From Acanthochlamys bracteata (Eukaryota; Streptophyta; Magnoliopsida; Pandanales; Velloziaceae): a stretch of DNA of 64,000 nt. This document shows, piece by piece, positions 24,180 through 34,900 of this stretch (position 1 is its first letter; every line of letters starts with the position of its first letter). The position numbers and the translations under genes were made by a program. A model generated the notes under the pieces. The model saw nothing but the letters and a program-made list of their open reading frames with translations, had not been told where the DNA came from and did not search any database. The stretch is from the NCBI GenBank assembly GCA_019914995.1, contig CM034135.1:4528501-4592500 (forward strand), in the 5' to 3' direction.

Positions 24180-27100
24180 GTGGCCGCCTATTGCTTCAGC
24201 CGGAGTATGAATTGAGATAGAAGAATAGTCAGGCTATCCAAATGTCGGACTATACCTTATTCGGAATAGATAATGGCGGAAGAAGTCCGGCAGGGTGCAA
24301 GCATTCAGATTTGGCGCGAGCATAAGCGTCGCATGCGTGGACATGTCGTTGAACATCCTTAGACATCCCTGGCCAATGAAACTGTTGTGAGAGCCTTTTG
24401 TAAGTTCAGAACTGCCACAGTGACTTCCGTTAGTGAAACTGTGGGCTTCATAAAGAAGCTGTGACGGAGAGATGGATGGTTTGGCACCCGTAGCTTGCTG
24501 TTGAGTAAAAGCAATCCATTCACAAGTGTAAGGTTAGATCTAGAGCCATTTAATGCAGCCTGGAGTAACTCACTGGATGCTGGGTCATCCCAAAAGACGC
24601 ACGAAGATTGTCCCGAAAAGAATAATGCAATGTTGTTAGCGCACTCAATTTGCTTCTGGCTGCCGATATAATGCGTCTGCCACGATGTTTTGAAACCCCT
24701 TACGGTATTCTATGGTGTAGTCGAACCCCATTAGTTTCACGAGCTATTTGAGTTGATAGGGAGTCGAGCTCTAAGAGATACTTAAAGCTAAAATGGTCAG
24801 TTTTATTGACAAAGCGTTGACCCAATAAATATAGTCTCCACCGTAAAACGGATAACACCACTGCCATAAGCTCCTTCTCATACGTAAACTTAGCTGCAAT
24901 TGTAGGTGAGAGTGCCTTGCTAAAGAAAGCGATAGGGCGATTCTATTGAGAGAGAACTGCTCCAACACCTTTACTAGAAGCATCAGTTTTTACTGTGAAG
25001 AGTTTAGAAAAATCCGAAGTTCCAAAACTGGCGCGTTGGTGACGACTTGTTTCAATGATCGACATGCCTCATTTCTCAGATGACCAAGAGAAGGAATCCC
25101 GCTTAAGTAGTGTTGTGAGAGGAGCCGCGATAATCCCATAATCTCTTATAAATCGACGGTAGTAGCCAGTAAGTCCGAGGAAACCCCTTAGTGCCGTCGG
25201 TGTGGAGGGCACTGGCCAGTCACGCATAGCCTGCACCTTCACAGGGTTAGTTGCAATGCCATGGGTGGAAATTATATGCCTCAGATATTCTAGTTACTCA
25301 CACCCGAACCGGCATTTGAAAAAATTCGCATACAATTTTTCCGATTGTAGTAGTGAAAAAATGGTAGCAAGATGTTTCATGTGTTCCTGCGATGTCATAA
25401 TATACATAAGAATATCATTAAAAAAAAACCAAAACGAATTTACGAAGGTAAGGATGAAACACCTCGTTCATAAGTGATTGAAATCTCGCTAGAGCATTAT
25501 TCAATCCAAAAGGCATTACGAGAACGTGGGTCGCAAAAGCTATTTTATGGATATCTTCTTTCCGTACCCTTATCTGATGGTAGCCCGACTTGAGGTCAAG
25601 TTTGGAAAAGAAGCGTGCAACTCATCCAACATCTCATAAATGATAGGGATTGAGAACTTGTCCTTCACAATGATTTCATTAAGTGCTCTATAATCAATGC
25701 AGGAGCGTCACGAACCATCTTTCTTCTTAACCAACAAGACTGGTGAAGAAAAAGCTGAACAATTGGGCCGTATGATTCCTTGTGTAAGCATTTCTGCCAC
25801 CATTCGTTCAATTTCTGCCTTTTGAGTGTGCGGATATATGTAGGGTGTAACATTTGCGGGAGGCACTCCAGATAGCACGGGAATACCATGATCATATGAA
25901 CATCTTGGCGGAAGCCCTAAAATTGGTTTGAAAACCATTGAGAAGTTATCAAGTGAAGGTCGTCCAAGAGTGAAGTCATCTCTATTGTAGTGTTGCTTGC
26001 TGTGCAGTCCAGCAGCATAAGCCAAAGGGAGCACAAGAAGGACCCCGAGCTCAAGCTAGTGAGTTGCAAAACTTCTCGTATATCTTGCAACACAAATTCA
26101 CGCTCGTGTAGAAAACCTCATATTGGACCTCTTCTAATTGCAAATAACATCGCCAAAACTCTCTAACCACTAGATGCCGAGCACTAAATCCATACCACTA
26201 AGTGGAAAGGAATAAGCATCGACGACTAAGTCGACTCCTTGTGCGGTCAGCGGAGTACGTTTATAAATTACTTCGATAGAGTGAGGTCGTCCATCGGCTA
26301 GCTCCACTTTAGTGGTCGAACGGTAGTAGGCGCCAAGCACAATTGTTTAGCGAGACAGTCCGCAATGAAATTATGAGTACTCCCACTACTAATCAAAACA
26401 AATACCTCCTGTTTTTTTATCCTTCCCACCACTCGAATAGTTTGTGGACCAATCAATCCATACATCGAACTAAGTGATAGTGTACCGTCCTCTGCTGATT
26501 GCTCTTCGGCCAACAACCCATTGTCTATATTATCATCTTCGTAACCAGCTAGGGAATATAATCTGGTTGTGCATCTATTTCCACGCTCATATTTGTCGAC
26601 ATAATAGAAACATAGACCCTGAGCTCGACGATGGTTCACTTCGGCAAGTGATAAACTAGTTGGTCGAGAGCCGTTTTGCTGGTTTGGTGTAGCAGTGGTG
26701 GTACTCAAGGTTTGTGGCTTCAAGGGTGCAACTGATGGCTGGAAACTCTTGCTGGAAAAAGTTCGTCCGTCTCGCTGTTCTTGCGAATGCTTGTATTCGT
26801 AGGTCCTTGCCAACCTGTAAGCAGTTTGGAGATCCCGAGGTTGTAATGCCATAACATCCATGGCAATGCGACTAGATAATCCTCCACAAAATCGTCCTAC
26901 CAAATCTTCCTCTGTAGCATGTGATAGACGAACTCACAAGTCTTTGAATGCTGCTTGATAGTCACTCGCTGATCCTTTTTGAGTTAACTTTTTGTCACAC
27001 CCCGCTTCCAGGCTGTGACAGGCACCGGTCCAAGCCAATTTCAAATCCTAACTGAATTTTTAAAATTTTTGACAAAACCTCCCCTAATTTTCAAGGACAA

Positions 27101-27651
27101 AAACCCCTAATTTTCAAGGAGAAAACCTGTATAATTTTTCATAATAATTATAACAATACTCCAAATAATAATATCAGATATTAACTTTATATTAAACAAA
27201 TATAAATATAGTGGCCTCCAAACCAAACACCTAACACTATACCGTAACACTCAATTAAACAACCTTTTACATATACAATCCCTCGATGGGTGACAAAATT
27301 AGGATGGGTTGGATGTTGGCCAAAGTATAGAGGAGCGTGAGTATTACTGTAGGTTGTAGGCATGTTGGGAGGTAGGTAAGTATGTTGTGGCGTTCCTAGT
27401 GGTGGTGCAGAACATGGTGATGAAAAAGCTCTTGGCGCTGCCGGTACGGAGGGCATTACGTGTACAGATTGTGGATCACTTGCTGGTGGGATAACAGTCA
27501 TTTCAGGCTGAATATGCATGCCAGTAGATAATGGTGTTGTAGAAGAAGATGTCTGGCTCAGATTCATAAGGGGAAGATTATGATTTATACGAATTAAGCT
27601 AAACAGAAAATCTAGTAAGAAATAATGAAATTCTCCATGAATCCAGTACAT
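24180..27651 (-). mobile_element. Second Ty3/gypsy retrotransposon fossil
   Basis: On the minus strand a gag leader (27590-27290) precedes the gag C-terminal part and a zinc knuckle region (27000-26560). The protease region follows (about 26420-26150, AEWLVVESFG-type context), then reverse transcriptase (about 25850-25400), RNase H (about 25150-24770), and the early integrase region up to PAGLLPPLSI-type linker text near 24260. It is related to the element at 1-5190 in order and in gag and protease wording (FVLISSGSTHNFI versus FILIDSESTHNFI) but clearly diverged. The frame is interrupted about ten times or more. About 280 bp of unrelated sequence lies inside gag. No LTR pair was found, so only an internal portion seems to remain. 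Confidence 0.9.
26994..27270. mobile_element. Unrelated insert inside the second gypsy fossil
   Basis: A segment starting GTCACACCCCGCTTCC and containing two copies of CCCCTAATTTTCAAGGA (27084-27122) interrupts gag-like sequence. The TGTCACACCCC start is a common beginning of plant repeat fragments, but I cannot name the family. Ends and target duplication are unclear. Confidence 0.45.
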
Positions 27652-27779
27652 ACTATGATTACTTATTTATACTAGTGTCTTTCCTTCTAAGGATCACTAG
27701 AATTACCATCCTAGTACAGCTTATCTTAAGATAAATTTTACTTAACAAGGAAAGTAAATATTATAAATCTACTAATCAT

Positions 27780-28260
27780 TATTATATGGAGGTAACGTAG
27801 CTTCTTTGCTGAAAGGCGCATATTGCTAGCTCGATTTGGATCAGGACTTGCATCCTGGTTAAGTCTTGCAGGTAAGAGAAGGATTTCAAATACAACGAGA
27901 GCGTCCCTTTGTTGTCGCATTAGGGGTAAGGCTGCCTTGTGTATCAGCGAGCCTCTTGTTAATGTTCTCTACAGTCTTCTTGTGCAACAATTACAACCGA
28001 CCGTGGAAACAAGAATCGATTGTGAGAAACAGATTAAAGAAACTAGATGATTGAATTCTATTGAAGAAGATTGGAAGGAATGGTTTTGCCAATTACCGTC
28101 TTCTTGGTCGGCGCCATTGCTGCCTCTGCTATTGCTTCCCATTCGTTGCAGCTCTCTCTCTCTCTCTCTCTCTCCCTCTTTCACGTTGGCGCCTGGGGAA
28201 AGATTGATGTAGGATTTCAGGGAGGAATTTATAGGAGCGAGTAAGTGAAGGAGTATTTTC
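27780..28260 (-). other. Possible small two-exon gene or gene remnant
   Basis: On the minus strand, an ATG at 28142 follows a (GA/CT)n leader. It opens MGSNSRGSNGADQED with a usable donor (G/GTAATT, about 28096). An acceptor near 27975 (ACTGTAG) would continue in frame as ENINKRLADTQGSLTPNATT and stop after KGRSRCI. The result would be about 42 residues. I recognise no family. Leader-like DNA and the matching phase argue for a real small gene or a remnant of one. The short length and weak acceptor argue against it. Confidence 0.3.
28152..28175. repeat. (CT)n microsatellite
   Basis: There are about 12 CT units just upstream (minus) of the candidate ATG at 28142. Confidence 0.9.
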
Positions 28261-28944
28261 AATCGGACCGGGCAGAATGAAAAGAGGGCTTGTTAGCCGA
28301 GTCTGTCGTCACCTTCTGGATCCACAAAATTTTGTTGAGGTCAAACTCAATTCTGGTGAAAGGTGAAATCAATTTGCAATTTGCTTTATTCAATTTCTCC
28401 TTGCTAAATATTCGTTTGCATGCATGTTTTAGTACATCACGTTATATACTGTAAAACTGCATACTACTACCAACTAATATAAATTGCATGTTTTAGTACT
28501 ATCACGTTAAGGTGAAGTCAATGCTTCTCAATTGTTTCTCTCTCTCCGTTTCAATATATATGTATATTTAATAAACTTATTTAAAAAAATAAAAATAAAG
28601 TTTTTAATAAAAACATCTTATTCTAAGCAAAACCCCAAATGACGTCCTATCTATTGCTGAACTAACAATACATTGGTAAACTTTCAGTGTTTCAAACGCT
28701 GACTGCCTATTAAACCTGAAGAATGTTTGAAAGTACTTTTAAATAATAATTTTTCTGAAATAAATTTCTTTAAAAACATTATCTATTGAAAGAGATCAAT
28801 GCAAAGGTCAAGATGCTGCCTGTTTTCTGAACAAAATGCATTATCTGGAAACATCAGCAGCTTAGAATCACACTTAAAATCCATTCTTCCCTCTTTGGGG
28901 AATATAGCAAGGGACAATCAGACTGCAGCAGAATTGCTGCCCTT
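28261..28944. other. 3' flank between genes
   Basis: The sequence is AT-rich with no coding signal. The part nearest 28945 is probably the 3'UTR of the NicO/UreH-like gene. Confidence 0.35.
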
Positions 28945-31900
28945 TTACAGGGAGATAATCTTCCTGTGTATATGCTCTCCTACAGCGTGCTCATCACCGT
29001 CGTGATCATGGAAGATCAGAGTGAATATTCCAACCAAGCTGAGAACTGAACCAACCAGGAGTTTATCATTGCGCTCGACCCAGTGAAACTTGATCTGGCT
29101 GGCTCCGTAGAATGAGAGAGCTACAAGTGACGTCATCACTGTTATGGTGCTGCATATCAAACCATAGAATGGTTGGTTATCAAAGAAACTAAGAGGTACG
29201 AAGAGATCACTTTGATATTGAGTTTCAATTAGAAACAAAAGAAAATAGACAGATGATACTCATGAGTGTCAAAATAAGATCCGATGCTATCTAGCAGAAA
29301 TTACTGAACGAATAAAATTGTGGGTACTGATATGAGTACCTCTTCATGCACACTCTTTTAATCCAACACTCATCCTCAAAACACCTATCTCAAGGAGGTA
29401 TTCAGCTCATTCTTACCATACAACAAAAACACAAAGATGTTCAGCCCATTCTTACCATACAAAACCAAAAAAGGTTCAGCCCTTCCTTACCATGGTGTTA
29501 CTCTTATCTAAATATCACCTTTCTCTGTGACTTTCGTTTTGACTTCTACAGATCAGGTTTGCTGGTCCTCTTCATTGTCCAATCCTATAAAAAATTCTTA
29601 ATCTTATAAACACTGGATATAGTCAGAAGTAATAGAAACTTCCTGTTGCACTGCAGAACTTCAGAGACCTAATATTTAGAAGCCTTCCTCTTTTGCAAGG
29701 ATAACTTGCTATTCAGAACATAGGACCTACAGCCGCCAACTTATCATATTAGAACTCAGAAAACCATGTAAATGCTGGTTATTTAGACTCGTAGTTTCCA
29801 TATGTCTTGCATAATCCACCGTATCAACATAAAATGAAGACATTTATTCAACAAAGAACCAAAATATATATATATATATAATGATAACATGCAATTTGAA
29901 GTCAATTGGTATGTTCTGCAGAACCTACTCCATATTACCTCAGCCAATAATGCATAAATTGCACCTTGCACTGCAATTATCTCAAGGAACTGCTATTTAA
30001 CAAATATAATTACAACAATAAGCCAGAAACACCATTAGACTTGGACATGCTTGACATGTCCACCAAAAAACCTCCGTTTCAATCACATGGAACTTCATGT
30101 TAACAATTTAGAAAAGAAAAACAAAACCCAAAACAATAAGGACTTTCCAACTGACACCTCAGTAACCATATGAAGTCTTGCAAATACTAATTAAATATGA
30201 TAAACTCCATACTTGAATCTGGACTTAATTAACTTAGCTTGTTTATTTACTAAAATAACATATAGAAAGCTTGATGCAATTAGAAGGCCAAAAACATGCA
30301 TCAGATGACAAATTACAGAAACAGAAGACAAATTGGTGTTACCCTCAACACCAACAGCAAAGTATAAAGCATATAATTGTATACATTTGTAACATCTTTT
30401 GATATAGTTAAAGATTGATATTCTTTGTTTATATGCTAAAATTGTTATACTTTGTGTGTTAGGTAAAGAAGAAGAAAAAAGTTGAAGAAAAGAAGCAAAC
30501 AAGCAATGCAAAAGTAAATAAAAGATGTCATTCGGCTTTGTTATATTTAGCCCAATATCAGCCCACAAGGAAAAGAAATAAAGAAAGAAAGAAAGTTGGT
30601 AGCTGTGACACGCTGATATCTCCACCCGAGCCCATCCACTTCCTAAATCCACCGAAGCTCTTCATGTTATTTTTCTCCCGCACTCGATCTTCCCCCGTGC
30701 TTGGTTTTCTCTTGTTAAATGTTCCGCAGCCAACTCAAGCACGAGATCTCCTCTGCGACTCTTATACAACTTCATCATCTTTCAGATTCTTCATTCCACC
30801 ATGTGATTTCTACCATCAATGAATTTCAATTTTTCTTCTTTCCTTAAATTTTACTTTCAACAGATATCTTTCCTAATAGGGAGGATTGTTATCATTAATA
30901 AGCCATCGAGGAGCCGCTTGAACGATAGACTAGAGCCACTACCGAACATACCTAGTGAGGAACAGAGAAAGAGAAGAGCAAGCGTCAACTATTGGTAAAA
31001 AAAAACTTGTATGTACTATCCTGACTTAGGAGCAAGCATCAACTTGATGCCCTATTTCTATATACAAGGAGCTGGGTTTGAAAGAGATAAAGAGGACCAC
31101 ACAACTACCCACCTTGATCTTGCTGATCATTCTACGCCATATCTAAGAAGTATTATACAAAGATGTTTTAGTTAAGATTGACAAATCAATTCTTCATGCA
31201 AATTTCATAATTCTAAATCTAGATGAAGATTTAAAAAATGACTGTCAGATACCTACTTTCCTTGGCCATCCGTTTATGGGTAGCAGACCATTGCATAATG
31301 AAGAAAGACACCCTTACTACAACAGTTTTAGGTGAAACCGTGAATTTTAAAGTGTTTGATGCACTTAAACATCTTTCTATTTCTTCAAATTATGCTTTCC
31401 TGTTGATGTATTTGGATCTTATAATTACTTTTGTTGTTCTACAAAAAAAAAGACAGATATTTTAAAGCTCCACTAATTTTAGATAAGAAAAAGATTGATG
31501 AATCCAGTAATATGGTCACTACTCTAAATGTCTTGAACACATTTCAACCTAGTATAGATCATTTTTTGAACCTTTTAAGATAAATGAGATAAAAGTAGAA
31601 CTGTCCAATATAATCCCTCCTACGATAGAACTCAAAACTTTACCACAATATTTTTAAGTATGAATATTGAGGTGATAATGAGACCTCTTTTATAGTAATT
31701 GAATTGACATGCTAAGGATTTTGTGATGAAACTGGCAAGCTTCATGAATCAAGTAAGGTTGGTAAGACAGTACATATGCACTCAGTTATGAATATTATAT
31801 GATACATTCAGTGATAACATACTTTTAGACTGTATGCATACGTTGAATATAATAGTAAAAATATTGTTTTGACCATTGCATAAAAAGTCTGCATGGAACT

Positions 31901-34900
31901 ACAATTCGGGTAATGTTGTATGAATGCTTGCATAAATACTTTAATAATATTACAAAGTGAACTAACTGTCGTAAACTAACTGTCAATATGGATACTTTTA
32001 GGATATTCAATATATATGGCTGCAAGCTTTGTTTATGGAATCATGAATTGACTGTATGTTGAATATTTTTCTGAGTATATTGGTGTAGTTGTTAGAATCT
32101 GGAATTTAGTCAAGTACATCTATATCATATCTTCTGTTTAAGATAAATATTATCAGACAGCTATCAAGAGAGGGAGTAATCTTAAATTTTTATTTTTCTT
32201 CTTTTTCTAATTACATATATTAGACATACAACAATGTTTATAAGAAGATTCACATTACATTCAACCTTCAAATTAAACACCACATGCAGTAAAAGGTACG
32301 TAGCAATTCGGTGCTAGTGCTTCTTCTCCTAAATTCCTTCAGTTGCTTAGTTGTTCGGATATAGAATGCCACTATTCTAAGATGCTGCTAGAAGACTTGT
32401 GGTTAAATGTTTGTAGTTTACCAGCTGGTACACATCTATCCATTTTTTAAGATGGTTCATGTTGTTTCTGTTCAATAATAGCTTGAATAATTGTAATTCC
32501 ATAATGCTTGCTACATAAGACTTGTGAATAAGCTGATTGCATGGACAGTTGTTATGTTTGGGGCATTGATGAAGTTATGGCCGGAGCATCGAATCAGGAA
32601 AGTTTTGCACCTTTATTTTTATCTCCTATAGGATTATGTTCAATTTAAGCTTAGGGGGAATGGTAGAAAACATATGCATATGAGATGTTAATTTCTTATA
32701 TATTATTTCTTCCATTTCCAATGATGAATTTTGATTCTTTATCACAACTTTTGAAACTAAGAGTCACTATTGGATTTGTTCGTCTAATTTTCTTACTCAC
32801 TAAATTTACTTTCAGTGTTGTGTAAAACTAAACTGATGAGATCTTTTTGTGATTATAAATAGTGCAACTGAATACATTTTGTAATGAATTTGAATTCATA
32901 ATCTATAATGACTGTTGATATCTATCACCATAATGCAAGTTTTAGAGCGTGATCTTAATATTTTCTTTATGTTGTTTGGTTTTGTTTCAATTTTTAAGAA
33001 GGTTAACATACAAAATTATCAAAAAGTCGTCGGAATGAAAAGGGGAAAAATGAGTAAAAAAATAATTTAAAAAACGGTCAAATAAAAGTAAAAGAGCCAC
33101 AAATTTGAGTCAATGTTCGAATATACCTTATTTTCTCTGAAGTTAAATATACTCTCGATTTCTTTATGCTTTTACGATTTACTAAGTTTGACTTCAACTA
33201 TTACAACCTCTTAAAATGACTTTGTGAATCTCTATAATTGTATGAGTAGTGGAGAGATGATATTTAAATAAGTTTATGGATAGCGGATTGATTTTCTTTT
33301 AATATTTTGAACATAGTTTCTGAATGAAAAGGATTGAATTCATTTTATTGTATATACAATGCACTTGAGGAGTTTGTATATGTGACATTTACTCGAGAAT
33401 TATGCTTATAATATTTGTTAACATTACTGATTGATTAAGCATGCATAATGATTGAGTTCTTTGAAGATAGTTTGTGAAAGAATATATGCAATTTTAATTA
33501 TTTTGCTTGAGAACTAGCAAATTCCTAAATTTGCAGGTATATGATAAACATATAATTATACATGTTGTAACATGTTTTATATATAGTAAAAGAATGACTT
33601 TTTTTTTAGACGCACAAATCTAGATTTGCAGGTATGTGATAAACATATAATTATATATGTTCGTAACATCCTTTTTATATAGTCCAAGATTTTATTATTA
33701 TTAGTTTTTTTTTGTGTTTAGATACTAAACTATTATACTTTTGTATGTTAGGTAAAGAAGAAATAAAGAAAAGAAAAGTCGAAGAAACGAAGCATCCAAG
33801 CAATGTAGAAGTAAATACAAGAAATCATTGGGCTTTGTTATACTTGCTAGTATTAACGCACAAGGAAAGGAAATAAACAAATAAAGAAAGTGGCTATGAC
33901 GGATGAGATCTCCACTCGAGCCCGTCTACTTGCTAGATCTACCGAAGCTCTTTTCGTTGTTATTCTCCCACACATGATCTTCCCCGCTTGGATTTTCTCT
34001 CATCAAATGTTCCGCACCCAACTCAATAAGATCTTCTCAACTCTTTCCTTGCTCAATTTAATCATCAGAGAGTCCTTAATTTTTAAGATTTTACACTACA
34101 TCGTGTGATTTCTTCCATCAAATTACTTCAAATTTTTTTATTTCCTTGCGTTTTATTTTCAATAGATTTATTTCCTAATTAGGAGGAGTTATTAAGTATT
34201 AATAAGGCTCAAGGAGCAGTTGAAAGGAGAAACCAGAGACACTATAGACAAAAGCAGTGAGGGAAATAAGAAAGAGAAGAGCAGTAAAAACAAAAGGAGT
34301 CAATCCAATTAGATTTGCTTCTCAAACTTTTATTTATATGATGTTTTGTACAATAATTACTATATATAATTTGAGTATGAGTAGCTAAATTTCATTAAAC
34401 TGGAGTTTTTAATAGAACCCCACTAAATTTGTTTTAATCTTAAATAGTATGTGATTTATGAATAGTTGATTTGATTGTGAATTATTAATGTTTGCTCATA
34501 TGTTAAATTTATATATCTGATTAATATGAAATTTGATATCTGAACTACTCAATTAATTACATTTGTGAGAACCAATCGGAGCATGATTTTTAATCATAGT
34601 ATTAGTAACAATATTTAGTATTTACTTGATAAAGTGAATATAATTATATGATTTATGATTTCGCGGATTTTAACGGACCTCTCATTAAATTCTAAACTAG
34701 ATTTAAAGTAAAATTAGAGATACATAATTCTAAAATAGACCAAATTTAGAATAATTATTAGAAATCATGCATAAGAACTGGATCAAATGATTAAATTGAA
34801 GGAAATCTTCACAAATGTCATCACTTGTTATGACATTTCTTAAAGAGATTGAATCAAAGAAATTTGCGGTATATTCTAAAACTCTAGTTCTAGTCGCATC

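Noticed and set aside
30191-30652. 153-codon minus-strand frame in intron 2
   Set aside because: It lies across the intronic gypsy fossil and has no recognisable domain.
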